64,000 nucleotides of DNA from Limnospira fusiformis SAG 85.79 (GCF_012516315.1 NZ_CP051185.1:5151363-5215362), one strand, 5' to 3'. Shown: positions 8,487-18,116, counted from the stretch's first letter. Numbers and translations are program-made. Notes: a model not told the origin generated them from the sequence alone.

Positions 8487-9447
8487 TATAGCATTAGTCA
8501 AGGTGGTTAGGACGCAGCTTTGAGAACGGAATCCATGGCATCATGGAGAGAATCAAACTGCTCAATGCAGTGGCGAATACGGGCTTTCAGCCACGACCAA
8601 CATTTCTCTATCTTGTTGAGGTCTGGCGAATAAGGTGGTAGATAGAGTAAACGGCATTGAGCTGCCTCCACCAGTTCAGCAATCCGCCCCCCTTTATGAA
8701 ACGTTGCATTGTCCAATACTAGAGTCTGACCTGGCTTCAATGTTGGAATTAAGATGAACTCCAACCACAACTCAAACACTGTCCGATTACAACAACCCTC
8801 AAAGCTAAAGGGAGCTAAGAGTTGTTGATGACACCATGCGGCTATCATACTTACCCTGCCCTGCCTCTTCCCTGATTTGAGTGCATGGAAGCGTTTTCCT
8901 TCCTCGCAGTAACCATAAGGGTAATCCGAGTCCTGACTATTCATGGCGGCTTCATCGAGGTAGACCACTTCTTCCGGCTCCATCTGTTCAATCTGAGCCA
9001 TAAACTCCTCTCGCTGTTGCTTCCAACGTTCTTGGTAGCCGTAAGTTTTTTTTCTGGTGAAGCCAATTTTCTTCAAGGCTCTGGATATGGTGCGAGGAGA
9101 GATGTCGTCATCCCAAAGTTCAGCCATTTGAGCGGAGGTTTTGTGGCCATGCTCTTGGGCAAAAGCCTTGAATTTCTGCCAGTCGGTAATTTTGTGGTTA
9201 TTGCCAGGTCGGTGATGAGGTTTAGGGAGGAAGTCTCCGGTCTGTGCTTTTCTTTGCAGCCAGAGATTAATGGTGTTCCTGCTGACATGGAAAACTTGAC
9301 TGGCTTCTGTTTTGGGCATACCGTCTAGTTCAATGGCATCAATAACTTTTTGTCTGAGGTCGTAACTATAGGGGGCTGGCATTTTTGGTCTTCTTAGTCA
9401 TCTCGTCCTCTCCATTATACGTCCTAAGTGTTCTGTCTTGTGCTATA
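8487..9447 (-). mobile_element. IS630-family element, copy 1 (intact)
   Basis: Ends read TATAGCATTAGTCAAGGTGG...TTAGGACG-type at 8487 and the complement of TATAGCACAAGACAGAAC at 9447; both outer ends share TATAGCA and an inner TTAGGACG. Insertion at TA is typical of IS630. It truncates the group II reverse transcriptase at its left. Its right end is separated by two bases from copy 2. Confidence 0.9.
8507..9382 (-). CDS. IS630-family transposase, copy 1, full length
   Basis: 291 residues, complete. N-terminal helix-turn-helix (residues 5-50, MPKTEASQVFHVSRNTINLW) binds the element ends. A second wHTH-like region follows to about residue 115. The DDE catalytic domain has the aspartates in VVYLDEAAM and TLVLDNATFH, and the final acid in YSPDLNKIEKCWSWLK. 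Near-identical to copy 5 at 15911 (one visible difference, Asn/His in the CCNRT/CCHRT segment), so transposition of this family is recent. The codons around residue 110 (RKKTYG) contain a run of eight A. Confidence 0.95.
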   Translation of the reverse strand: MPAPYSYDLRQKVIDAIELDGMPKTEASQVFHVSRNTINLWLQRKAQTGDFLPKPHHRPGNNHKITDWQKFKAFAQEHGHKTSAQMAELWDDDISPRTISRALKKIGFTRKKTYGYQERWKQQREEFMAQIEQMEPEEVVYLDEAAMNSQDSDYPYGYCEEGKRFHALKSGKRQGRVSMIAAWCHQQLLAPFSFEGCCNRTVFELWLEFILIPTLKPGQTLVLDNATFHKGGRIAELVEAAQCRLLYLPPYSPDLNKIEKCWSWLKARIRHCIEQFDSLHDAMDSVLKAAS

Positions 9448-9809
9448 GATATAGCACTAGTCAATACGGTTAGGACGCAGCCTTGAGAACAGAATCCATG
9501 GCATCATGGAGAGAATAAAACTGCTCAATACAATGGCGAATGCGGGCTTTCAACCACGACCAACATTTCTCTATCTTGTTGAGGCCTGGCGAATAAGGCG
9601 GAAGATAGAGTAAACGGCATTGAGCCGCCTCCACCGGTTCAGCAATCCGCCCCCCTTTATGAAACGTTGCATTGTCCAATACTAGAGTCTGACCTGGCTT
9701 CAATGTTGGAATTAAGATGAACTCCAACCACAGCTCAAACACTGTCCGATTACAACAACCCTCAAAGGTAAAGGGAGCTAAGAGTTGTTGATCACACCAT
9801 GGGGCCATA

Positions 9810-10771
9810 TATAGCACAAGACAGAACACTTAGGACGTATAATGGAGAGGACGAGATGACTAAGAAGACCAAAAATGCCAGCCCCCTATAGTTACGACCT
9901 CAGACAAAAAGTTATTGATGCCATTGAACTAGACGGTATGCCCAAAACAGAAGCCAGTCAAGTTTTCCATGTCAGCAGGAACACCATTAATCTCTGGCTG
10001 CAAAGAAAAGCACAGACCGGAGACTTCCTCCCTAAACCTCATCACCGACCTGGCAATAACCACAAAATTACCGACTGGCAAAAATTCAAGGCTTTTGCCC
10101 AAGAGCATGGCGACAAAACAGCAGCTCAAATGGCTGAACTTTGGGATGACGACATCTCTCCTCGCACCATATCCAGAGCCTTGAAGAAAATTGGCTTCAC
10201 CAGAAAAAAAAACTTACGGCTACCAAGAACGTGATGAGCAACAGCGAGAGGAGTTTATGGCTCAGATTGAACAGATGGAGCCGGAAGAAGTGGTCTACCT
10301 CGATGAAGCCGCCATGAATAGTCAGGACTCGGATTACCCTTATGGTTACTGCGAGGAAGGAAAACGCTTCCATGCACTCAAATCAGGGAAGAGGCAGGGC
10401 AGGGTAAGTATGATAGCCGCATGGTGTCATCAACAACTCTTAGCTCCCTTTAGCTTTGAGGGTTGTTGTAATCGGACAGTGTTTGAGTTGTGGTTGGAGT
10501 TCATCTTAATTCCAACATTGAAGCCAGGTCAGACTCTAGTATTGGACAATGCAACGTTTCATAAAGGGGGACGGATTGCTGAACTGGTGGAGGCAGCTCA
10601 ATGCCGTTTACTCTATCTACCACCTTATTCGCCAGACCTCAACAAGATAGAGAAATGTTGGTCGTGGCTGAAAGCCCGTATTCGCCACTGCATTGAGCAG
10701 TTTGATTCTCTCCATGATGCCATGGATTCCGTTCTCAAAGCTGCGTCCTAACCACCTTGACTAATGCTATA
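9810..10771 (+). mobile_element. IS630-family element, copy 3, inserted inside copy 2
   Basis: Both ends are present (TATAGCACAAGACAG at 9810, ...TTGACTAATGCTATA at 10771). It lies opposite in orientation to the host copy 2 and is nearly identical to copy 5 over its full length. Confidence 0.92.
9875..10751 (+). pseudogene. IS630-family transposase, copy 3, frameshifted by a ninth A in a poly-A run
   Basis: Residues 1-113 are read in the first frame to a stop near 10234; the rest (KKTYGYQERDEQQ to LKAAS) is intact in another frame from about 10205. The break coincides with nine consecutive A near 10204-10212, where copies 1, 2 and 5 have eight. A one-base slip during transcription or a ribosomal shift could restore a full protein, but a plain replication-slippage mutation is the default reading. 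All catalytic residues are otherwise present. Confidence 0.88.
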
Positions 10772-11370
10772 GCTCACCCTGCCCTGCCTCTTCCCTGATT
10801 TGAGGGCATGGAAGCGTTGTCCTTCCTGGCAGTAACCATAAGGGTAATCGGAGTCTTGACTATTCATGCCAGCTTCATCGAGGTAAACCAACCCTTCCGG
10901 CTCCATCTGTTCAATCTGAGCAATAAACTCCTCTCGCTGTTGCTCATCACGTTCTTGGTAGCCGTAAGTTTTTTTTCTGGTGAAGCCAATTTTCTTCAAG
11001 GCTCTGGATATGGTGCGAGGAGAGATGTCGTCATCCCAAAGTTCAGCCATTTGAGCGGAGGTTTGATCGCCATGCTCTTGGGCAAAAGCTTTGAATTTAT
11101 GCCAGTCGGTAATTTTGTGGTTATTGCCAGGTGGGTGATGAGGTTTAGGGAGGAAGTCTCCGGTCTGTGCTTTTCTTGGCAGCCAGAGATTAATGGTGTT
11201 CCGGCTGACATGGAAAACTTGACTGGCTTCTGTTTTGGGCATACCGTCTAGTTCAATTGCATCAATAACTTTTTGTCTGAGGTCGTAACTATAGGGGGCT
11301 GGCCTTTTTGGTCTTCTTAGTCATCTCGTCCTCTCCATTATACGTCCTAACTTTCCTGTCTGGTGCTATA

Positions 11371-11599
11371 GGTTGAGGGAGGAAGTCTCCGGTCTGTGCT
11401 TTTCTTGGCAGCCAGAGATTAATGGTGTTCCGGCTGACATGGAAAAGTTGACTGGCTTATGTTTTGGGCATACCGTCTAGTTCAATTGCATTAATAACTT
11501 TTTGTCTGAGGTCGTAACTATAGGGGGCTGGCATTTTGGGTCTTCTTAGTCATCTCGTCCTCTCCATTATACGTCCTAACTTTCCTGTCTGGTGCTATA
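11371..11599 (-). mobile_element. IS630-family element, copy 4, terminal fragment
   Basis: A second, slightly diverged version of the sequence at about 11140-11370, with the right-hand end (GGTGCTATA) intact and everything beyond the first roughly 55 transposase codons missing. It abuts the end of copy 2 directly. It keeps the ATG that copy 2 lost. Confidence 0.85.
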
Positions 11600-12765
11600 G
11601 TAACCCAGTACACTCTAACAGACTGAGCCTCTGGGGATTTTGGTAGGCAATCGTAGGGGGTTGTCGCGATCGCACCCCCACCCGGTTTCTGTTCGCGATG
11701 GGTCCCCCTCTCGATTGCCCGGACAACAAACTGATGCCAGGTCGATCACGCCTCTTTACTTCCGGTAAAACTGCTACGAGTGTCAGCCTGCCCAGATTGC
11801 ACTTGAGTAGCCCCCAACCCGCACAACTGCCGGAATCGTCGCATGGCTTTAGACTTGGGAAGGCATTTAAACATCTCATCAAAGGGTACGATCCGAGTGA
11901 GCAGCCAGCCTCGTTCGCGGGAACCAAAACCGAACTTATCAAACACCCGGTGGTAACAATCAAACTCTGGAAGGTTTAGGTAGCCTAACATCTCCTGCTC
12001 TACCATCGCCTCCGACTGATGCCACATACAAATCTGTTGGGCTAGTCGGGCAGTCACTACACTAATGCCAGTTCCTTCACCCGCCGCGATCGCTTTCGCA
12101 TATTCATTGTCAAACTTGGTTTTAACCCCTTTGGGAATTTCCCAACTACCTTGGGAAGTCCAGCCACAAGCCCAACCCCACCAAGCTGGCAGTTTGCCCG
12201 GATCTAGCCTCCCAGCTTCTTTCAGTGGTTTAACTTTAGCCTTGGCGGGAAATTCATAGACCAGCCGCGACTTGGCTTGGTTTATGACTTGAGTGCGGCG
12301 CTTGGTAAAGGACTGAATATCTCTCAGGCATTGCTCAATTTTGGCAACCGCTGGCGGCCGCTCCCGTACCCAATACCGGCGATCGTAATTGGTTTGGTAG
12401 TGCTGAAAGTAAGTAATCACCATGATGAGGGCATCATAGGGGTCAGATTTGTTGGAAGTTCCCCCATAGCTTTTCCGACTGTCTTTAATCATGGTTTGAT
12501 CCGCTTTCAAGACTGGGATTCATTCCCGATGGAGAGAGTCAATCCAGAATTTGCTATAAGTTCCGGTCGGCTCTAATACCACGACAGACGGCTCCAAAGA
12601 CACCAGAAACTGGATAGACTTCGCGTTCGCTTCCAGTTTTCGGTGACACTCAGCAAATGCTGGGGAGTCGAAAAAATCCCGCACGGCACCGGTTGGCATG
12701 GATTCCAGCCACACGGCATCGCACCACGACGAACTAACGTCAAGGCCTACTATTAAACTATTCAT
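11600..12765 (-). pseudogene. IS110-family (DEDD) transposase, broken by one in-frame stop and truncated
   Basis: Recombinase of the IS110 type, which inserts without classical inverted repeats. The N-terminal RuvC-like DEDD domain begins at ATG 12765 (SLIVGLDVSSSW, then VVVLEPTGTYSKFW). An in-frame TGA at 12520-12522 interrupts it, after which the same frame continues (IPVLKADQTM, NKSDPYDALIMV, coiled linker). The C-terminal serine-containing transposase_20 region follows (GWLLTRIVPFDEMF, FRQLCGLGATQVQSGQ). Another TGA at 11746 ends the recognisable frame; the next codons could be a short continuation up to the IS630 fragment. Upstream, 12766-13030 is non-coding and structured, the place where IS110 elements keep their guide RNA. 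Confidence 0.85.
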
Positions 12766-13030
12766 TTTTCCTGTTAAGTATGGTGGAAAATCACTCCCAA
12801 GAAGCTGTTACGGCTTTCGCCCATTCTATCCGGGGGAGTAAACTCGCTTCGACTGCTGGGGTTGGAACCCAGCTAGAAATGATTGCTGACTTCTGCCCCC
12901 AGTAAAAACTTGGGGAGGTTTCCCTCCCGTTTCCAGGTGGGGGGCTAGTCATCAATGCGGAGGGAATCACCCGGTTATCCGCGACTTCCCCCCAGCGGCG
13001 GGAGGAAGTTTCGTCCTTTACCGGTCAGGA
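12766..13030 (-). ncRNA. Candidate bridge-RNA region of the IS110 element
   Basis: 265 bases without a reading frame between the IS110 transposase start and the next gene. It holds four strong hairpins: GCTGGG/CCCAGC (near 12875-12893), GGGAGG/CCTCCC with a 4-base loop (near 12911-12932), GCGGA/TCCGC (near 12957-12982) and ACTTCC/GGAAGT with extended G:C pairing (near 12983-13010). In IS110-group elements the non-coding end upstream of the transposase encodes a structured bridge RNA with target- and donor-binding loops. The assignment here rests on position and structure only; element ends were not mapped. Confidence 0.4.
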
Positions 13031-13034
13031 CTCA

Positions 13035-13526
13035 TCAGGCGGTGAAATCTAGATCTTCTAATTCAGCGAGTGCATCCTCCAAAGCTACATAAATTCGGCC
13101 ATGGCAGTATTCAAGGTGTTTTGCGTAAGCCTCCGGCTCATTGATTAAGGAAGTGTTAGACGCAAAATCGATAACTGTTAAATTGATAATGGTGTTCTCA
13201 ATCTTTGCTTTAGTGTGAACTAAACAGTCCATAAGCGAGTTTACATTGACTACTAAGTGGACCCATGAGGAAGGGGAATGTTTATCCTCATTGTCGGTAA
13301 GATTCTCGCTGTAGTTGTTGGCTTCTACTTTCACAGCCCGTGCTAACTGTTCCAAGTAGTTGCTGATGTTTTCCCTGGTTAAGGGTTCGTTGGGATTCTG
13401 GACTTGGGCTTTTAACCACAGAGAGGAAACCTGTACGCTAATATTTTCAATGGACTTTAAGACTTCCTCTTTTAGCTGTTTGGTGTATTGGGTTTGTGGG
13501 TTTCGCTGGTTTGTGCTATTCATCAT
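13035..13526 (-). CDS. Hypothetical alpha-helical protein, last gene of a coupled operon
   Basis: 163 residues from ATG 13526; the frame is open further upstream but the ATG pair at 13521-13526 sits inside the end of the preceding gene (GATGATGAATAG), a typical coupled start. Predicted mostly helical, mildly acidic (ENLTDNEDKHSPSSW; ending ALEDALAELEDLDFTA), with no signal peptide or membrane segment. I recognise no family. The neighbours in the same operon are equally anonymous, and the truncation of the operon by an IS suggests residual accessory or plasmid-derived DNA. Confidence 0.65.
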   Translation of the reverse strand: MMNSTNQRNPQTQYTKQLKEEVLKSIENISVQVSSLWLKAQVQNPNEPLTRENISNYLEQLARAVKVEANNYSENLTDNEDKHSPSSWVHLVVNVNSLMDCLVHTKAKIENTIINLTVIDFASNTSLINEPEAYAKHLEYCHGRIYVALEDALAELEDLDFTA

Positions 13527-13782
13527 CAGAGCCTCCAATTTTTTCAATGAGTTGGGGAATGAGTTTTCCGGCTTCCTGGGTGTTGGTAACAAATTTCTCT
13601 AGTTTGTTGAGAAATTGCTTTTGGGCGTAAGGTTTAGTGAGTTTGTCGCTAAAGCAGTAGCTAAAAATCTGGTCGATGTCATAGTAAAGTTTCCTCACCA
13701 TGTAGCTGATATCTAAGATTTCTTCCTTAAACCCTGGCAGTCGCCTCAATTGTTCGTCCAGATGGTCGCGGTCATTGGTCAC
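13516..13782 (-). CDS. Small hypothetical helical protein, coupled to its neighbours
   Basis: 88 residues, GTG start at 13780-13782. The GTG overlaps the TGA stop of the upstream remnant as GTGA, and its own stop overlaps the next gene by 11 bases, so three genes are translationally coupled. Sequence is charged and helical (HLDEQLRRLPGFKEEILDI, LYYDIDQIFSYCFSDKL, FLNKLEKFVTN). No recognised domain. Confidence 0.65.
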   Translation of the reverse strand: MTNDRDHLDEQLRRLPGFKEEILDISYMVRKLYYDIDQIFSYCFSDKLTKPYAQKQFLNKLEKFVTNTQEAGKLIPQLIEKIGGSDDE

Positions 13783-13934
13783 AATTTTTTAGCCTCCTTT
13801 AATCCTTGAGTGGTTAGGTCTTTGATTAGTTGTAGATAACCAATCACTTCGGCTAGATGTTCTGGCTTTTCCCTCGAAAAACCATCAAGGCGAACATTAA
13901 TCCTCTCGGCGTAATCTTCAATGCTGGCGGCGAT
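13779..13934 (-). pseudogene. C-terminal remnant of an operon gene, cut by an IS630-type insertion
   Basis: Reading the minus strand in from the IS boundary at 13934 gives about 50 codons (AASIEDYAERINVRLDGF, then LAEVIGYLQLIKDLTTQG, ending EAKKL) to a TGA at 13779-13781. The stop overlaps the GTG of the next gene, which is what marks it as a genuine gene end. The upstream part is missing; the protein is not identifiable. Confidence 0.55.
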
Positions 13935-14480
13935 ACAGCCTTTATCTCAATCATTAAGCACATTAACAACACTTGGTAAACCAGTTATTCAAACACTGTA
14001 AATCCACAAGGCTTACCGCCACTTCTACCAATCTCACTAATAATTCCATGGTCTCCGTCCTGAACTTGCACACTAAACTTTTGAGCTGTGACCACATCAT
14101 CTCTATCGGGTTAAACTCAGGGGAATACACCGGCAGATATTCTACCCTGGCTCCTACTGACTCTATCATTTCTTTGACTTCTTCTCGATGATGAGAATTT
14201 CAGTTATCCATTACCACTACATCTCCTTTTTTTAATTTTGGCAATAAATCTAACTTGATTAATTGGAGAAAATCCTCTTTTTTCATGGACCCTTCTAATG
14301 TTTGAGTCGCCACCACTCCGGAGAGCTTAATTGCACCAATTATTGTCATTTTTTGACCTCGATAGGATTTCCGCAGTTCATAGACTTTTTTCCCTTTCGT
14401 CGCTCTGGCTAACGGTCTGCTCATCCCTACCCATAACCCACTTTCATCAATAAACACAAGCTTTTCAGGAGCCACATCTC
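13933..14480 (-). mobile_element. Second IS630/Tc1-type element (type B), copy A, 5'-truncated and mutated
   Basis: End ATACAGCCTTTA at 13933, the same as the ends of copy B at 35548-36577, inserted at a TA. The surviving transposase covers the DDE domain: LVFIDESGLWVGMSRPL (first Asp), VVVMDN (second Asp) and PVYSPEFNPIEMMWSQLK (final Glu). A TGA at 14200-14202 replaces the TTC seen in copy B. The N-terminal DNA-binding part and left end are missing where IS1634-type sequence begins near 14480-14500. Confidence 0.85.
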
Positions 14481-14568
14481 TAACCTACATTCCGCAGGTT
14501 GACAGGGAATAAAAGATATGGTGCTAGTCTAGGCTAGAAAGGGTTCCTTCGAGCGGTAGGCTCTGGCG

Positions 14569-15845
14569 ATGCAGATTAAAAATTTAGACCATCTGGGTTT
14601 AGTGGCTGGAGTGATTGACGAACTTGGCCTGGTCGAGTTGACGGATAAGCGGATTGAACCTCATAGCTTGGAGCATGTGAGTGCCGGACAAGTGGTTAAA
14701 GCCATGATTTTGAACGCCCTAGGCTTTCTCAGTGCACCGTTGTATTTATTCAGCGAGTTTTTTGAGAGTAAAGCGGTGTCTCATCTGCTCGGGGAAGGGG
14801 TAGAGGCTCGTCACTTGAATGACGACCGCTTAGGTCGAGTGTTGGATGAACTCTACGCAGAAGGGACGACATCATTTTTTCTCCAGGTGGCGCTCCAGGC
14901 TGTGGAACGATTTGGAATTGATATTCAACAGCGTCATCTCGATGCCACCTCGATCTCAGTAGAAGGGAAGTATCAGCGGTGCTCGAAGGGGAAATCCGAG
15001 GTAGGACTTGAGTCAGCTCCCCCCGGTGAGACATCAGCAGAACCCAGCCCAATTCGGCTGTGTCGAGGCTATTCCCGAGACCATCGTCCAGATTTGAAAC
15101 AGTTTTTGATGACTCTAGTCTGTGCCGCCGACGGTGGCGTGCCGCTATGGTTGCAGTTGGCCAGTGGCAATGAACAGGACACTCAGCAGTTTGCAGAGGT
15201 GCTCAAGGCGTTTGGTGACCAATGGACTAGCGACGGTATCGTTGTGATGGATGCCGCCTTTTACACAGCAGCCAATCTGCAGCAGATGGAGACCACGGGG
15301 TGGCTATCACGGGTGCCGCTGACCCTAAAAGCGGCTCAAGAGCTGGTGCACAGCGATGTCACCCGACTGACTGAAGTCCCCTGCAACTCCAAGGATTACC
15401 GGATGTGGGAGATTGAGCAGACCTATGCCGGAGTGCGCCAGCGCTGGCGCCTCGTCGAAAGCCAAACCCGCAAAGCCAATGCCGACCTCTGGCAACCCGA
15501 ATTAGAGAAGCTCGAACACCGCCTCAACCGCCAATTGAAAAAGCTGACCCAGCGGGTCTTTGCTTGCAAACCCGATGCCCTCGAGGCCTTGATGCAGTTT
15601 CAAGATGGACTCGAGGTGCATCAGCTCACTCAGGTCTCCCTGGAGACGGTGCGGGCCAAGCGACCCCCCGGTCGTCCCGCCAAATCCGCCGAACCCACCC
15701 CAGTTCAGGGCTATCGGCTCCAGGCCACGTTACAGCAGACCGCCACGGCGGAAGACCGCTTTAGCCGTCAGCGTAGTCGCTTTATTCTAGCCACCAATCA
15801 ACTGGAGCAATCCCTCTGGCCGGCTCAGACCTGCTTGAGCGAATA
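14569..15845 (+). pseudogene. IS1634-type (IS4 superfamily) transposase, 3'-truncated by IS630 copy 5
   Basis: About 425 genuine residues from ATG 14569 (MQIKNLDHLGLVAGVIDELGL), then the frame runs into IS630 copy 5 and picks up an artificial tail. Features of the family: the N-terminal DUF4277-like region (KAMILNALGFLSAPLYLFSEFF), the first catalytic Asp in HLDATSISVEG, and the second in GIVVMDAAFYT. The region with the final Glu (normally after LATNQL) is cut off. The upstream stretch 14490-14568 probably contains its left end; the matching right end is gone. Codon choice is visibly G+C-richer than its neighbours, pointing to a different origin. Confidence 0.88.
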
Positions 15846-16806
15846 TATAGCACAAGACAGAACACTTAGGACGTATAATGGAGAGGACGAGATGACTAAG
15901 AAGACCCAAAATGCCAGCCCCCTATAGTTACGACCTCAGACAAAAAGTTATTGATGCCATTGAACTAGACGGTATGCCCAAAACAGAAGCCAGTCAAGTT
16001 TTCCATGTCAGCAGGAACACCATTAATCTCTGGCTGCAAAGAAAAGCACAGACCGGAGACTTCCTCCCTAAACCTCATCACCGACCTGGCAATAACCACA
16101 AAATTACCGACTGGCAAAAATTCAAGGCTTTTGCCCAAGAGCATGGCCACAAAACCTCCGCTCAAATGGCTGAACTTTGGGATGACGACATCTCTCCTCG
16201 CACCATATCCAGAGCCTTGAAGAAAATTGGCTTCACCAGAAAAAAAACTTACGGCTACCAAGAACGTTGGAAGCAACAGCGAGAGGAGTTTATGGCTCAG
16301 ATTGAACAGATGGAGCCGGAAGAAGTGGTCTACCTCGATGAAGCCGCCATGAATAGTCAGGACTCGGATTACCCTTATGGTTACTGCGAGGAAGGAAAAC
16401 GCTTCCATGCACTCAAATCAGGGAAGAGGCAGGGCAGGGTAAGTATGATAGCCGCATGGTGTCATCAACAACTCTTAGCTCCCTTTAGCTTTGAGGGTTG
16501 TTGTCATCGGACAGTGTTTGAGTTGTGGTTGGAGTTCATCTTAATTCCAACATTGAAGCCAGGTCAGACTCTAGTATTGGACAATGCAACGTTTCATAAA
16601 GGGGGACGGATTGCTGAACTGGTGGAGGCAGCTCAATGCCGTTTACTCTATCTACCACCTTATTCGCCAGACCTCAACAAGATAGAGAAATGTTGGTCGT
16701 GGCTGAAAGCCCGTATTCGCCACTGCATTGAGCAGTTTGATTCTCTCCATGATGCCATGGATTCCGTTCTCAAAGCTGCGTCCTAACCACCTTGACTAAT
16801 GCTATA
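15846..16806 (+). mobile_element. IS630-family element, copy 5 (intact)
   Basis: Complete element with both ends (TATAGCACAAGACAG at 15846 and ...TGACTAATGCTATA at 16806). It truncates the IS1634-type transposase. To the right begins AT-rich repeat DNA and no remainder of that transposase, so a deletion followed or accompanied insertion. Confidence 0.92.
15911..16786 (+). CDS. IS630-family transposase, copy 5, full length
   Basis: 291 residues, complete, starting MPAPYSYDLRQKVIDAIEL. Same domain order as copy 1: helix-turn-helix, second DNA-binding region, then DDE domain with Asp in VVYLDEAAM, Asp in TLVLDNATFH and the final acid in PDLNKIEKCW. The eight-A run encoding RKKT is in frame. Together with copy 1 it is a candidate active source of the copies in this window. 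Confidence 0.95.
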   Translation: MPAPYSYDLRQKVIDAIELDGMPKTEASQVFHVSRNTINLWLQRKAQTGDFLPKPHHRPGNNHKITDWQKFKAFAQEHGHKTSAQMAELWDDDISPRTISRALKKIGFTRKKTYGYQERWKQQREEFMAQIEQMEPEEVVYLDEAAMNSQDSDYPYGYCEEGKRFHALKSGKRQGRVSMIAAWCHQQLLAPFSFEGCCHRTVFELWLEFILIPTLKPGQTLVLDNATFHKGGRIAELVEAAQCRLLYLPPYSPDLNKIEKCWSWLKARIRHCIEQFDSLHDAMDSVLKAAS

Positions 16807-17100
16807 TAATAATTAACAATTAATAATTAATAATTAATAATTTTAGCCATGTAGGTTGGGTGAAACGCAGTGAAACCCAACATCATTTACAGATGCTGGC
16901 GTTGGGTTTCGTACCTCCACCCAACCTACTCAAATTGGGCGATCGCTTCATTTTTTCACACTGAGAGATGGTGGCGTTGGGTTTCGTGACCTCCACCCAA
17001 CCTACTCAAATTGGGGGAAAAAGGCCATACTAAGAGATGGTGGCGTTGGGTTTCGTACCTCCACCCAACCTACTCAACTTGGGGAAAAGGCGATCGCTCA
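16807..17100. repeat. Dispersed palindromic repeats (GTAGGTTGGGTG family), about three units
   Basis: AT-rich TAATAATT sequence, then a palindromic core (GTAGGTTGGGTGAAAC ... GTTTCGTACCTCCACCCAACCTAC) and further half-units GTTGGGTTTCGTGACC...CCCAACCTAC with HIP1 octamers between. Same family as the arrays at 25.8, 30.5 and 36.6 kb. No coding potential. Confidence 0.9.
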
Positions 17101-17234
17101 TCTAGCCATTTGTGCTGGATGCGTGGGAAGGGGAGAGTGACTGGAAACCCGGGTGCTAAATTGCATAAATTTCTCGATCCGAGCCGATAACTATTTTAGG
17201 GAAACCCGAAAACCACTGCACTACCAAAGGACCG

Positions 17235-18116
17235 ATGAAAACTCTACCAAACTATCAAATCCGAACATTTGGCGATCGTCGTCAAATTCCCATCAAGCAA
17301 ATCGTGATCTCGAAAGTGCAACCGAGAAAGTATTTTAGTGAGCAAGGCATCAATAAACTGGCTGCCAGTATTAAAAGCAGTGGCATCCAGCAAGATTTGA
17401 TTGTGCGTCCCATTGGGGGGGATAAGTATGAGTTGGTAGCGGGGGAGCGTCGCTATCGAGCGGCTCAAATTGTGGGACTTGAGACGGTACCGGCTCAAGT
17501 TAAGGAGATGAGCGATGCTGAGGCTTTGCAGTGCGCTTTGACTGAGAATATCCAGCGGGAGGATTTGAACCCGATTGAAGAAACCGAGGCGATTTTGCGG
17601 CTGTTGGCTATCAACTTAAATGACTCAGTGGAAAAGGTGCGATCGCTACTGCACCGAATGAAAAACGACGCTAAGAAAAAAGTAACTACCCATAGCGCTA
17701 TGGGTACATCGGAAGCCGAAATTGTCAAATCCACATTTGACTCTCTGGGTCGAATGTCGTGGGATTGATTCGTGAGCAATCAATTACCACTGTTGAAACT
17801 GCCACCGGAAATTCTGAAAGCTCTGGGTGAGGGCGATATTGATTACACCAAAGCGAAGGAAATAGCCAAGTTAAAGTCCGAGGAGGAAAGGTTGGCGCTA
17901 CTGGAAAAGGCGATCGGTCAAAAATTGACCCTGAGACAGGTGCAGAAATTGGTGAAGGAAACGAAAGTATCAGAACTGCCAGACCAATTGGAAACTGAGA
18001 TCTCCGACCTGGCCAAACAATTCCGACGTTCAAAGGCTAGTCTATCCCCTCAAAAACGTTCTGAAATTGAGGGACTGCTGAAACGGTTGAAGTTACTGCT
18101 TTATGAAGAAAATTGA
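17235..18116 (+). pseudogene. parB: ParB/Spo0J-like partition protein split by one in-frame stop
   Basis: DNA-binding CTPase-type partition protein. The first 178 codons carry the ParB N-terminal domain (IVISKVQPRKYF, then LAASIKSSGIQQDLIVRP, the GERRYRAA box and LTENIQREDLNPIEE). A TGA at 17766-17768 interrupts; the same frame continues from GTG 17772 with the HTH and linker part (LPLLKLPPEILKALGEGDI, TKAKEIAKL). In related proteins the junction reads like W-E-S-F-V, so a single base change is enough to explain the stop. Two separate polypeptides are possible but would separate the CTPase and HTH regions. No parA is visible, so this looks like a plasmid-derived orphan. Confidence 0.82.

Larger units (their letters stand above)
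9470..11305 (-). pseudogene. IS630-family transposase, copy 2, interrupted by copy 3 and lacking its start codon
   Basis: The C-terminal 110 residues (LDNATFHKGGRIAEPVEA through LKAAS) lie at 9470-9805, and the N-terminal part lies at about 10775-11305. The codon at 11303-11305, ATG in copies 1, 3 and 5, reads AGG here. Several substitutions (for example LPRK for LQRK and GLVYLDEAGMN) show it is an older, diverged copy. Inactive. Confidence 0.88.
9450..11370 (-). mobile_element. IS630-family element, copy 2, split by copy 3
   Basis: Left end TATAGCACTAG at 9450 and right end ...GGTGCTATA at 11370. It is interrupted at a TATA site by complete copy 3 (9810-10771): the sequence ccatggggcca before and gctcaccctgcc after are the two sides of the same codon region seen uninterrupted in copy 1. 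This is a direct nested insertion of the element into itself. Confidence 0.9.

Noticed and set aside
8885-9328. 147-residue antisense frames (repeated at 10808 and 15965)
   Set aside because: They are reverse-strand shadows of the IS630 transposase, present only because the copies are nearly identical.
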